Source of the DNA: Novosphingobium sp. FSW06-99
GTDB taxonomy: Bacteria > Pseudomonadota > Alphaproteobacteria > Sphingomonadales > Sphingomonadaceae
Direction: 5' to 3'
DNA: 64,000 nucleotides
NCBI RefSeq assembly: GCF_001519065.1
Contig: NZ_KQ954260.1
Coordinates: 159,625 to 223,624, forward strand
Part shown: piece after piece, positions 23,995 to 33,246 of the stretch
Layout of the letters: the number at the start of each line of letters is the position of its first letter
Numbering within the stretch: the stretch's first letter is position 1
Translations under genes and position numbers: made by a program
Notes under the pieces: generated by a model
Told to the model about the DNA's origin: nothing
What the model saw: the letters and a program-made list of their open reading frames with translations, nothing else
Database searches by the model: none

Positions 23995-26900
23995 CGCCGT
24001 AATCGGCCCAGATCGTATCGATTTCGGGCCGCGTGCTGCGCGCGCGTGACAGATCGGCCAGCGCGCGGTTGCGATCGCCCAGCCGGGCCCAGGCGATGCC
24101 CCGGCCATAGAGCGAACTGACCAGATCGGGCGAATGGCGCAGCGCCGCCGAATAGTCGGCAATCGCACCTTTGGCATCGTTGGAGCGCAACCGCACCAGA
24201 CCCCGGCTGTCGAGATATGCGGGGGTGCCTTCGGCCAGTTTCAGTGCGGCATCGCAATCGGCCAGCGCGCTGTCGAGTGCGACATTGCGCGTGGCCTTGA
24301 ACCAGCACACCAGATTGAGCGCGCTGGCATCGCCGGGGTGTTTCGCGGTGGTGTCCTGCGCCAGTTTGAGCGCGGCTTCCGCTTCGCCACGCTTGGCCAT
24401 CAGATCGAGCTGCAATCCGGTCAGCGCCAGATTGTCGGGTTTGAGCGCGCTGGCCTGGGTCAGCGCGCGTGCGGCGACATCCAACTGCCCGGTGGTGATC
24501 GCGCCTTGCGCGCGCAGCATGAACGCGCCCGCATTTTTGGGATCACGTTTCAGCGCGGCGGCAATGTCTGCCTCGCGCCGCGCGGTATCGGTCAGCGGCA
24601 GCAATTCAGCGTGGATGAGATAGTCCTGCGCGCCCGGATTGTGCGCCAGCAAATAGTCGGCATCGGCCAGCGCGCCAGCCATGTCGCCAGTCTCTTCGCG
24701 CACCGTGATGCGCAGCACGCGGGTCTGGCGATCGTCGGGGGCGTGTTCGATTGCCTTGTCGGCGGCATCGAGCGCATCGGCGCGGCGGCCAACCCCCGCC
24801 AGTGCCATCGCGCGCAGTGCGGCAATCGGCAGATCGGGAATGATTGCTTGCGCCGCGTCGAAATCGGCCAGCGCCAGCACCGGGTGATCCAGTTCCAGAT
24901 GGGCGGAACCGCGCCCGATCAGCGCGTTGAGATCGCCATGGTTGGCGTCGAGCACTTTGGTATAGGCGGCCAGCGCCCCGGCATAGTCGCCCCGCCGCAA
25001 CAGCACCGCACCGCGCGCCGACCAGGCCAGCCAGCGTTGTCCGTCGGCGGCGGTCTTGGCCGCCAGCACAGTGTCGGCTTCGGCCAGTGCACGCGTATCG
25101 TCGTGTCCTTCGCGCGCCAGCGCCAGCGCCAGCACGCCATGGGCCATTGTCAGATCGGGATCGAGTGACAGCGCGGCGGTGGCTTCGGCAATGGCCGATG
25201 CCGCATCGTTGCGGTCGAGCAGCACTGCGCCGTTCTGCATATGCGCACGGGCCAGCGCCACTTTGTCTGCGGCCAGCGCCTGAAAATCGGCCGCGGTGCG
25301 CAGATAGCCATCGGGCAGATGGATGAACACGCCCTCGTCGGCGAGATCCTGCATCGCGCTGTGCACGCCGTCTGCCTCGGCGGCGGGCAATTCGGATTTG
25401 AGCGAGCGGGTGTCGTTGTCCATCGTCACCACGCCGTTGGCCATGGTGACCGTGCGGTGAAAGGCATAGAGCCCGCCCACCGTGCGATCGACATCCCTGG
25501 CTTGCAGCGTAAAGCCTTCGCCGTGCCGGGGCAGGATCACCGTTTCATGATTGGCCCACCATTCGGGATGGGGAAACGCGAACGGCGCATCGGGCAGCAA
25601 GTCGCCATCGCGGGTGGTGTCGAATTTCCATCCCACCCTCGCACGATCGAGTTCGTACCAGCGTGATGATCCGCTGAGCGACCAGTCCATCCTGGCCCGC
25701 CCGCGCAAGGTGATCACAAAATCGCCGCCGGGTTCCTCCTGCCGCGCCGCGACCGTGTCGGGGGTGATGAAATCATAGGTGTCGTGCCACAGCTTTTTCA
25801 GGCTGTGATCGAGGTCTGCGCTCGACAGCCCGGCATATTTCATCCGCATCGTCGCGCCGTCTTCGCCGTGAAAACGCATTTCGGCGCTGGCCTTGGCCGG
25901 CGCCTCGATCCCGGCCGAGGCGTCGAGGGTCAGGCTGGTGACGTTTTGCGGGGCAGTCGGCGGCGGCGGAATCATGGCGATCAGCGCACTGCCCTCGGTG
26001 GTGGCGGGCAGGCCCACGCCGTAATTGGGCATTTCCAGACGATCGAGATGCGTATCGCCCTGGCGCGTGCCATCGAGCCAGTAGCTCTTGCCGCCGATTG
26101 TTGCCTCGACAATCACATGGTCGAACCCGGCCATTGTCGGCAGGCGATGCGCGGTGGCATCGCCATCCTGCGTGTTGACCAGCACCGGGCGCGCGGCGAT
26201 GCCCAGGCCATGCAGCAGCGCGATCAGCAGCGCGGTCTTGCCCTTGCAATCGCCATAGCGGCGTTGCCAGGTCTGGTCGGCGGGCGCGGGGACAAAGCCG
26301 CCATCATCGATGCCGACGAACAGATAGCGCACTTGTTCTTCGGCCAGTGCCAGTGCCAGTTCGGCCCGGCGCACCGGATCGGGCGAAGCGGCGGCGATGC
26401 GCGCGATTTCTGCATGGAGCGGACTGTTGGCGGGCAATGTCGCGGCGGCGTCGAACAAGCCGGCAAACCGGCGCGACACCGCCGGCCAGTCGGCAAATTC
26501 GCTCAGTTCGACCAGATTGACAAAGCCATAGCGCGACGGGGCATGGGATGGACCATGGTGGGTCAGCACATTGGTCAGGTCGGTCAGCAGTTCGATCTGT
26601 CCGCCGGTTTCGGTCCGTTTGGGCTGCACGACGCCGGGCGCGGCCCGCCATTGCACCTGGCGCGCGTCGGGCCAGGTGATCCGCAGGCGATAACGCCCGT
26701 ATGACCAGCCATCCTGCGGACCATAAAGCCCCTCGGCGCGCCCGCCGGTCGCAGGATCGCGCCGCACGATGGTATAGGCCAGATCGATCACATCACCCAG
26801 CCGCAAGTCTTCGGGCTGTTGCGACGCGGTCAATTCACCGTCGAGCGTGGCGTTTTCCAGGTTCTTTTCGCGCCGCACCACTTGCAGATGCGATCCATCG

Positions 26901-27283
26901 CCCAACAGATCGATCGTCTGGCCGTCGCGCAGTATGCGATAGCGGTGGATCGTCAATTGTTCGAGGCTGGGGTCCCAGTTGATCTGCAACGCGGCTGAAT
27001 CGAGCCCTTGCGAGGTGGCAATGCGATAGATGTTGTCGCGATAGAGCGCGACTCCGCCATCGGTCAGGTGCGCCTGTTCGTCGGTCAGCAGAACGATCAC
27101 CGATGAGCGTTCGGTCTGGTCAGGCGGCGGCGGGATCGTGGCGGGCAGCACCCAATCGGGCGGCGGCGCGATGGCCGGGCGAGGGGCGGCATCCGGCGCC
27201 ACCGCGCCGAACGCGTTGACACCGCCGCCAAGCGCGGTGGCGCCAAGCAGGAGAATCGCACAGCGCAAAAGGGGACGTCGCAT
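23972..27283 (-). CDS. DUF3857 / transglutaminase-like protein with TPR repeats
   Basis: 1103 residues with a signal peptide (LLLGATALGGGVNAFGA). A DUF3857 domain (about 60-250) is followed by a transglutaminase-like core with the triad C346 (RRYGDCKGKT), H389 (GFDHVIVEA) and D404 (YWLDGT). The second half (about 680-1080) is a long run of TPR units such as RGDYAGALAAYTKVLDANHGD and GDMAGALADADYLLAHNPG. Probably periplasmic or outer surface. DUF3857-transglutaminase proteins are common in Bacteroidetes and sphingomonads, with unknown substrates. The stop lies inside the amidase coding end. Confidence 0.88.
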   Translation of the reverse strand: MRRPLLRCAILLLGATALGGGVNAFGAVAPDAAPRPAIAPPPDWVLPATIPPPPDQTERSSVIVLLTDEQAHLTDGGVALYRDNIYRIATSQGLDSAALQINWDPSLEQLTIHRYRILRDGQTIDLLGDGSHLQVVRREKNLENATLDGELTASQQPEDLRLGDVIDLAYTIVRRDPATGGRAEGLYGPQDGWSYGRYRLRITWPDARQVQWRAAPGVVQPKRTETGGQIELLTDLTNVLTHHGPSHAPSRYGFVNLVELSEFADWPAVSRRFAGLFDAAATLPANSPLHAEIARIAAASPDPVRRAELALALAEEQVRYLFVGIDDGGFVPAPADQTWQRRYGDCKGKTALLIALLHGLGIAARPVLVNTQDGDATAHRLPTMAGFDHVIVEATIGGKSYWLDGTRQGDTHLDRLEMPNYGVGLPATTEGSALIAMIPPPPTAPQNVTSLTLDASAGIEAPAKASAEMRFHGEDGATMRMKYAGLSSADLDHSLKKLWHDTYDFITPDTVAARQEEPGGDFVITLRGRARMDWSLSGSSRWYELDRARVGWKFDTTRDGDLLPDAPFAFPHPEWWANHETVILPRHGEGFTLQARDVDRTVGGLYAFHRTVTMANGVVTMDNDTRSLKSELPAAEADGVHSAMQDLADEGVFIHLPDGYLRTAADFQALAADKVALARAHMQNGAVLLDRNDAASAIAEATAALSLDPDLTMAHGVLALALAREGHDDTRALAEADTVLAAKTAADGQRWLAWSARGAVLLRRGDYAGALAAYTKVLDANHGDLNALIGRGSAHLELDHPVLALADFDAAQAIIPDLPIAALRAMALAGVGRRADALDAADKAIEHAPDDRQTRVLRITVREETGDMAGALADADYLLAHNPGAQDYLIHAELLPLTDTARREADIAAALKRDPKNAGAFMLRAQGAITTGQLDVAARALTQASALKPDNLALTGLQLDLMAKRGEAEAALKLAQDTTAKHPGDASALNLVCWFKATRNVALDSALADCDAALKLAEGTPAYLDSRGLVRLRSNDAKGAIADYSAALRHSPDLVSSLYGRGIAWARLGDRNRALADLSRARSTRPEIDTIWADYGVTPPAGF

Positions 27284-27337
27284 CGACGCCAGCCTAACCT
27301 GATCCCAAAGCGGGCGCCAGCATGTGGATCGACCGAT

Positions 27338-28417
27338 TTACGCCCCGGCCAGCACCGCGTGGCTGAGCGCGAGCGCGGCCAGTGGCTGCACGCGTTCGGA
27401 CATCGCCCTGGCATGCGCGGACGATGCGGTGCCGTCGATCACCCGTTTCTTGATGCCCTGGATGATCGCGGCCAGGCGGAAGAAGTTGTAGGCCAGATAC
27501 CAGTCGATCTGCGGCACATTGCCGCGCCCGGTGCGCGCGCAATAATGCGCCACCACTTCATCGAGTTCGGGGATGCCCAGCGCCGCGCGGTCGAGATCCT
27601 TCACCCCCGAACGCCCGCCGTTGTCTTGCGCCCAGGCAGTGCAGAAATAGGTGAAATCGGCCAGCGGGTCGCCCAGTGTCGACAGTTCCCAGTCGAGCAC
27701 GGCCAGCACTTTGGCCTCGTCGCGGGCAAAGATCATGTTGTCGATGCGGTAATCGCCGTGCACCACGCTGATGCGCATCTGTTCGGGCAGGGTTTGCGGC
27801 AACCATTCGATCAGCCGCTCCATTTCGGGCATCGTTTCGGTTTCCGACAGGCGATATTGCTTGGTCCAGCGATCGACCTGCCGCCCGAAATAGTTGCCCG
27901 GCTTGCCATAATCGCCAAGGCCCACCGCCTCCGGATCGACCGCATGGAGCGCGGCAAGCGTGTCGACCATCGCGAAATAGTGCGCGCGGCGTTCTGCGGG
28001 CGTGGCGCCGGGCATCGCACCGTCCCAGATCGTGCGGCCATCGACACAGCCCATCACATAGAACCACGATCCGATCACGGTCTCATCGAGGCACAGCCCA
28101 TATTGCCGCGCCACCGGATAGCCGGTGGCCGACAGCGCCGCCTGCACTTTGTATTCGCGATCGACCGCATGGGCCGATGGCAGCAATTTGCCGAACGGCT
28201 TGCGGCGCAGCACATAGGGGCCCGAAGGCGCATCGATGCGATAGGTCGGGTTGGATTGCCCGCCCTTGAATTTCGACACCGACAACGGGCCGACAAAGCC
28301 TGCGACATGGTCGGCACACCAAGCGGTCAGCCGGGCTTCATCGAGCCGGTCGTCGCCTTCGGGCGGGACGGTGCCGGTAAACGCGGTCTGCGCGTCCATC
28401 GCCGGGGTCTGGGTCAT
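27338..28417 (-). CDS. APH-family kinase, ACAD10/11 kinase-like
   Basis: 359 residues of the aminoglycoside phosphotransferase fold: VSKFKGGQSNPTYRID (nucleotide loop), YVLRRKPFGKLLPSAHAVDREY, the catalytic loop VVHGDYRIDN and the metal motif LAVLDWELSTLGDPLAD. The LPSAHAV and DWELSTLGDP segments are characteristic of the kinase half of ACAD10/ACAD11, which phosphorylates hydroxyacyl-CoA, not aminoglycosides. It sits 12 bases after the zinc alcohol dehydrogenase and near an acyl-CoA dehydrogenase (29621-30913), which fits an acyl-CoA role. Confidence 0.85.
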   Translation of the reverse strand: MTQTPAMDAQTAFTGTVPPEGDDRLDEARLTAWCADHVAGFVGPLSVSKFKGGQSNPTYRIDAPSGPYVLRRKPFGKLLPSAHAVDREYKVQAALSATGYPVARQYGLCLDETVIGSWFYVMGCVDGRTIWDGAMPGATPAERRAHYFAMVDTLAALHAVDPEAVGLGDYGKPGNYFGRQVDRWTKQYRLSETETMPEMERLIEWLPQTLPEQMRISVVHGDYRIDNMIFARDEAKVLAVLDWELSTLGDPLADFTYFCTAWAQDNGGRSGVKDLDRAALGIPELDEVVAHYCARTGRGNVPQIDWYLAYNFFRLAAIIQGIKKRVIDGTASSAHARAMSERVQPLAALALSHAVLAGA

Positions 28418-28429
28418 GGGCTGTGGTCC

Positions 28430-29521
28430 TCAGCTATCGAACACGATCACCGAACGCGCCGAATGGCCCGCCCGCATCTTGTCGAACCCGGCATTGATCG
28501 CGTCGAGCGGGATGCGTTCGGCGATGATCGTGTCGAGATCGAGCAACCCGCGCAGATAGAAATCGACCAGACGCGGCAGATCGACCGGGAACCGGTTGCC
28601 GCCCATGATCGCGCCTTGCAGTTTCTTGCCCGACAGCAGGTCCATCGCCGACAGACCGACTTTTTCGGCCAGCGGCATCATCCCCAGGATCGTCGCGGTG
28701 CCGCCCCGGCGCAAACTGGCGACCGCCAGGCTGGCCGACGCGGGACGACCGACCGCCTCGATGGCATGGTCGACGCCGCCTTTGGTCAGTTCGACTATCT
28801 GCTTGGCGGCATCGGGTGCGCTGGCATCGATCACGTCGGTCGCGCCCAGCTTGATGGCCAGATCGCGCTTTTCGGCGATCGGATCGGCGGCGATGATCCG
28901 CCCGGCGCCGGCGATTTTTGCCGCGTTGATCGTGGCCAGGCCCACCCCGCCGCAGCCGACCACCGCCACGGTTTCACCCGGCGTGACCTTGCAGGCGTTG
29001 AAGATCGTGCCCGCCCCGGTGGTGACCGCACAGCCGATGATCGCCGCGCGATCGAGCGGCATGTCGCGATTGATCGCAACGCAGGCATGTTCGTGGATCA
29101 GCATCAGTTCGGCAAACGCCGACAGATTGAGCATCTGGTTGACCGTGGCGCCATCGCTGTCGCGCGTCAGGCGTGGCGGCTGGCTGGACGAACGCCGGGT
29201 GTCGCCGCCCAGGCATAGCGCCATGCGCCCGGTCACGCAGAATTCGCAATGCCCGCAAAACGCCGACAGGCAGGTAACGACATGGTCGCCCTTTTTGACC
29301 GTGCGCACTTCGCTGCCGACGTCTTCAACCACGCCCGCCGCTTCGTGCCCGGCCACGCAGGGCATGGCGTGGGGGTACGACCCTTCGATGAAGTGCAGGT
29401 CGGAATGGCACAGCCCGCAGGCGGCGGTGCGGATCAGCACTTCATGCGGGCCGGGCTTGGCCACGCTCAGCGTCTCGATCACCAGCGGCGTGCCGGCTTG
29501 TTGCAGAACGGCGGCTCTCAT
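28430..29521 (-). CDS. Zinc-dependent alcohol dehydrogenase (MDR family)
   Basis: 363 residues from ATG 29521, preceded by AGAGGGAAA. Catalytic zinc site CGLCHSDLHF, then GHEAAGVVEDVG, and the structural zinc loop with four cysteines FCGHCEFCVTGRMALC. The Rossmann nucleotide motif is VVGCGGVGLATIN. Class III/AdhD-like. Substrate unknown; location between the kinase and acyl-CoA dehydrogenase genes suggests oxidation of an alcohol or hydroxyacyl intermediate. Confidence 0.9.
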   Translation of the reverse strand: MRAAVLQQAGTPLVIETLSVAKPGPHEVLIRTAACGLCHSDLHFIEGSYPHAMPCVAGHEAAGVVEDVGSEVRTVKKGDHVVTCLSAFCGHCEFCVTGRMALCLGGDTRRSSSQPPRLTRDSDGATVNQMLNLSAFAELMLIHEHACVAINRDMPLDRAAIIGCAVTTGAGTIFNACKVTPGETVAVVGCGGVGLATINAAKIAGAGRIIAADPIAEKRDLAIKLGATDVIDASAPDAAKQIVELTKGGVDHAIEAVGRPASASLAVASLRRGGTATILGMMPLAEKVGLSAMDLLSGKKLQGAIMGGNRFPVDLPRLVDFYLRGLLDLDTIIAERIPLDAINAGFDKMRAGHSARSVIVFDS

Positions 29522-29620
29522 CGCAACTTTCCCTCTTGTAAAGGACCATCCCCGCTTATGCCGGGCCGGTCGAAGCAGGCACCCCCACTTTGACCGGCGC
29601 GACATAAAGCGGGTCAAGGT

Positions 29621-30913
29621 TCAGCGTGCGACCCCCAGGTCGCCCGAGCTGAAGTCGGTCTTGTCGCCCGGCTTGTCGCTGTGACGGGCAAATTCGATGC
29701 GGGCGATCGCGCGGTTGTGCACTTCGTCGGGACCATCGGCCAGCCGCAGCGTGCGCTGATGGGCATAGGCTTCGGCCAGGCCGAAATCCTCGGACACGCC
29801 CGCGCCGCCATGCGCCTGGATGGCATCGTCGATGATCCGCAGTGCCATGTTGGGCGCCTGCACCTTGATCATCGCGATTTCCAGCGCCGCCGCCTTGTTG
29901 CCGACTTTGTCCATCATGTCCGCCGCCTTCAGGCAGAGCAGGCGGGTCATGTCGATATCGATGCGCGCGGCGGCGATACGCTGTTCCCAGATCGAATGTT
30001 CAGAGATTTTCTTGCCGAATGCGACCCGGCTTTGCAGGCGACGCGCCATCTTGGCGATCGCTTCCTCGGCCACGCCGATCGTGCGCATGCAGTGGTGGAT
30101 GCGGCCCGGCCCGAGGCGCCCTTGCGCGATCTCGAACCCGCGCCCTTCGCCCAGCAGGATGTTTTCGACCGGCACGCGCACGTTGTTCAGCCGCACTTCC
30201 ATGTGGCCATGCGGTGCATCGTCATAGCCGAACACCGGCAGATGGCGCACGATCTCGACACCGGGGGTGTCGGTGGGCACCAGCACCATCGATTGCTGCG
30301 AATGGCGCTTGGCGCCAAAATCGGTCTTGCCCATCACGATCAGGATCTTGCAGCGCGGATCGCCCAGACCCGATGACCACCATTTGCGGCCGTTGATCAC
30401 ATAATGGTCGCCATCGCGCGCAATCGAGGTTTCGACATTGGTGGCGTCCGACGAGGCGACTTGCGGTTCGGTCATCAAAAAGGCCGACCGGATACGCCCG
30501 TTCATCAAGGGTTCGAGCCATTCGTCCTTTTGCGCGCGCGTGCCATAGCGGTGCAGCACTTCCATGTTGCCGGTATCGGGCGCGGAGCAGTTGAACACCT
30601 CGCTGGCAAAGCCGATGCGGCCCATTTCCTCGGCGCAGAGCGCATATTCCAGATTGGTCAGGCCCGGGCCTTCGAATTGAAAGCTGTCATCGACATGATG
30701 ATGGCCCGAATTGCGCGGGGGCATGAACAAGTTCCAGATCCCCGCCGCCTTGGCACGGGCCTTTTCCTCTTCGACCACTTGCAGCACTTTCCAGCGGTCG
30801 CCGGTACGCTGTTCCGCCTTGTAGTCGGCGTGGCGCGGGCGCACGCGGTTTTCGATGAAATCGCGCACGCGGTCGCGCCAGTACACTTGCCGTTCGGTCG
30901 GATCGAAATCCAT
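29621..30913 (-). CDS. Acyl-CoA dehydrogenase, ACAD10/11-like
   Basis: 430 residues: FNCSAPDTGNMEVLHRYG, SAFLMTEPQVASSDATN (FAD/substrate region), WWSSGLGDPRCKI, LGPGRIHHCMRTIG, and the C-terminal IDDAIQAHGGAGVSEDFGLA and ADGPDEVHNRAIARIE. The GPGRIHHCMR and ADGPDEVH segments are typical of the ACAD10/11 branch. It catalyses alpha-beta dehydrogenation, or in that branch a step on 4-phosphoacyl-CoA. Probably one transcription unit with the alcohol dehydrogenase and kinase genes downstream. Confidence 0.9.
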   Translation of the reverse strand: MDFDPTERQVYWRDRVRDFIENRVRPRHADYKAEQRTGDRWKVLQVVEEEKARAKAAGIWNLFMPPRNSGHHHVDDSFQFEGPGLTNLEYALCAEEMGRIGFASEVFNCSAPDTGNMEVLHRYGTRAQKDEWLEPLMNGRIRSAFLMTEPQVASSDATNVETSIARDGDHYVINGRKWWSSGLGDPRCKILIVMGKTDFGAKRHSQQSMVLVPTDTPGVEIVRHLPVFGYDDAPHGHMEVRLNNVRVPVENILLGEGRGFEIAQGRLGPGRIHHCMRTIGVAEEAIAKMARRLQSRVAFGKKISEHSIWEQRIAAARIDIDMTRLLCLKAADMMDKVGNKAAALEIAMIKVQAPNMALRIIDDAIQAHGGAGVSEDFGLAEAYAHQRTLRLADGPDEVHNRAIARIEFARHSDKPGDKTDFSSGDLGVAR

Positions 30914-31000
30914 CTCAGCCTCTCCCAGGCGCCCGCTTGGCGCCGAATCTGTTCGCGTTTAATCTATCGGTTAAATCTCTGCGCCAAGCCTTGCGCCAGA

Positions 31001-31879
31001 TCAAGGTGGGCTTTGCGGACTTTGCGCAAATTGTTCCAGCATCTCGAAAATGCCAGGGCTGGCAGGGTCCCAGCTATGGCGCGGGCCGATGGTCAGCCCG
31101 CCATCGACCACCAGCGAGGTGCCCGTCACGAAACCGGCATTTTCGCTGGCGAGGAACAGCACCGCCTGGGCAATGTCGTCGCCCTGGCCGCCGCGCGCGA
31201 CAGGCTGCGCGGCCTGCGACATGTGTGCAATGGCCGCCTTGGCCATCGTCTCGGCATCGCCCGACAGATCGAGCGCGCGGGTAAAGATGTTGGTGTTGAT
31301 AAAGCCCGGCTGGACCGCCGCGACACGGATGCCGTGTTTGGCCAGATCGGCGGCGGCGACTTTGGTCAGGTGCAGCACGCCGGCCTTGGCCACGGCATAG
31401 GCGGTGGGCGAATAGCCCGGGCCGACCGCGGCCACGCTGCTGGTGTTGATGATCGCTGCGCCGCCGTTGCGAGTCGAGGCGCGGCCTTTCATGTGCGGCA
31501 CGGCATAGCGGATGCCGAACGCCACCGAGCGCAGCAGCAGATCCATCGTGCGGTCCCACCCGGCGGGTTCGATCTCGTCGATCGGCGCACGATCGCCGCC
31601 TGCGCCGGCATTGTTGAACACCACGTCGATCCCACCGGTTTCGGCCGCCGCGCGGTCCATCAGCGCGCGGATATCTTCGGTGCTGGTGACATCGGCGACA
31701 TGGGTGTGGATCACGCCGTTCGACGCGGCGGCCGTGGCGGCAAGCCCTTGCGCATCGATGTCGGCGGCATAGACTACGCCGCCTTCGCCCGCAAAGGCCA
31801 GTGCCGTGGCGCGCCCGATTCCCGACGCCGCGCCGGTGACGACCACCGTCTTGCCGGTGAAGCGTGATGTGCTGCTCAT
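31001..31879 (-). CDS. SDR family oxidoreductase
   Basis: 292 residues from ATG 31879, preceded by AAGGGG. Classical SDR motifs: TGAASGIG near residue 17, NNAGAG, catalytic serine in INTSSVAAVG, YAVAKAG (YxxxK) and PGFINT. NAD(P)-dependent oxidation or reduction of a hydroxy or keto group; substrate unknown. Divergent from the acyl-CoA dehydrogenase at 32060 with 180 bases between, which should hold both promoters. Confidence 0.9.
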   Translation of the reverse strand: MSSTSRFTGKTVVVTGAASGIGRATALAFAGEGGVVYAADIDAQGLAATAAASNGVIHTHVADVTSTEDIRALMDRAAAETGGIDVVFNNAGAGGDRAPIDEIEPAGWDRTMDLLLRSVAFGIRYAVPHMKGRASTRNGGAAIINTSSVAAVGPGYSPTAYAVAKAGVLHLTKVAAADLAKHGIRVAAVQPGFINTNIFTRALDLSGDAETMAKAAIAHMSQAAQPVARGGQGDDIAQAVLFLASENAGFVTGTSLVVDGGLTIGPRHSWDPASPGIFEMLEQFAQSPQSPP

Positions 31880-32059
31880 GGCCTGTGGCCCCTTTCCCGT
31901 ACGTCGTCTTGTTGGCGGCAGACTGCGGCGCAAATCGGGGCGCGTCAACCGCCACGCGGTTTACGCTACGGCATGCGACACTTCCCAAAATGCCCGGAAA
32001 TCCGGGCTTGCAGCACCCCGCGAGTCGCCTTAACCTCTCGTTTAAGAGAGGAGACAACG

Positions 32060-33223
32060 ATGTCGGATCTGGACACATTCCGCGCGGAAATCCGCGCTTG
32101 GCTCGATGCCAATTGCCCCGCCGAGATGCGCAAACCCGTGCAGGATGAAGACGATGTCTGCTGGGGCGGGCGCAATTTCGTGTTCAAGAGCGAGGCGCAG
32201 AAGGTCTGGCTCGAACGCTGCGTCGCCAAGGGCTATACCGTGCCCGACTGGCCGCAGGCCTATGGCGGTGCCGGGCTGACCGCGCCGCAGGCGAAGATCT
32301 GGCGCGAGGAACTGGCGCGGATCGGTGCGCGCCCGCCATTGTCGAGCTTTGGCATCTGGATGCTGGGCCCCGCATTGCTCAAATTCGGCACCGAAGACCA
32401 GAAAGTGCACTATCTGGGCCAGATCGCGCGTGGCGAGATCCGCTGGTGCCAGGGCTATTCGGAACCCGGCTCGGGCTCTGACCTGGTGTCGCTGCAGACG
32501 TTCGGCGAAGATCGCGGCGATCACTGGGTGGTCAACGGCCAGAAGATCTGGACCAGCTATGCCGACAAGGCCGACTGGATTTTCTGCCTGGTGCGCACTG
32601 ACAAGGCCAACAAGTATCAGGGCATCAGCTTCTTGTTGTTCGACATGACCACGCCGGGCGTGACGACCAAGCCGATCAAGCTGATCAGCGGCAATTCGCC
32701 GTTCTGCGAAACGTTCTTCGACAATGTCGTGGTGCCAAAGCACCAGATCGTTGGCGAATTGAACCGCGGCTGGGATGTGGCCAAGTATCTGCTCGGCCAC
32801 GAGCGCGAGATGATCTCGGGCGCGGGCGGCGGCGAACGGCTCAATGCGATCGGCGCGGTGGTGCAGCGCCACGGCGGCATCGACAATCCGGTGCTGCGGG
32901 CCGAACTGGCGCAATTCGACATCGATGCGCTGGCTTATGCGGCGATGGGCGAAAAGTTCCTTGATGAGGCCAAAGTCGGCCGTGCGCATCCCGCGCAGCC
33001 CAACATGATGAAATATGCCGGGACCGAGCTCAACAAACGGCGCCATGAATTGCTGATGGCGGCGGGCGGCTCGACCGCGCTCGAATGGGACAGCCCGGCA
33101 ACCCGTGGCGGCGCGGCCGCGCGCGGCTGGCTGCGCACCAAGGCCAATTCCATCGAGGGCGGCACCAGCGAAGTGATGCTCAACGTGGTTGCCAAGCGCA
33201 TCCTCGATCTGCCGGGCGCCTGA
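32060..33223 (+). CDS. Acyl-CoA dehydrogenase, subunit-like (first of pair)
   Basis: 387 residues. Contains GYSEPGSGSDLVSLQT (substrate/FAD region), DHWVVNGQKIWTSYADKADW and the C-terminal IEGGTSEVMLNVVAKRILDL, in the position of the FAD-binding GTSE motif. GAGAGGAG precedes the ATG. The next gene (33247) encodes a second, different acyl-CoA dehydrogenase, the layout of alpha-beta heterotetrameric enzymes acting on sterol or bulky side chains. That pairing is inferred from adjacency. Confidence 0.9.
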   Translation: MSDLDTFRAEIRAWLDANCPAEMRKPVQDEDDVCWGGRNFVFKSEAQKVWLERCVAKGYTVPDWPQAYGGAGLTAPQAKIWREELARIGARPPLSSFGIWMLGPALLKFGTEDQKVHYLGQIARGEIRWCQGYSEPGSGSDLVSLQTFGEDRGDHWVVNGQKIWTSYADKADWIFCLVRTDKANKYQGISFLLFDMTTPGVTTKPIKLISGNSPFCETFFDNVVVPKHQIVGELNRGWDVAKYLLGHEREMISGAGGGERLNAIGAVVQRHGGIDNPVLRAELAQFDIDALAYAAMGEKFLDEAKVGRAHPAQPNMMKYAGTELNKRRHELLMAAGGSTALEWDSPATRGGAAARGWLRTKANSIEGGTSEVMLNVVAKRILDLPGA

Positions 33224-33246
33224 TTTCCTTTTCTGCGGAGAGCGAC

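Noticed and set aside
22489..24177. Minus-strand frame over the amidase gene
   Set aside because: Antisense to an intact amidase with a complete triad.
27359..29218. Plus-strand 619-codon frame
   Set aside because: Antisense to the kinase and alcohol dehydrogenase genes.
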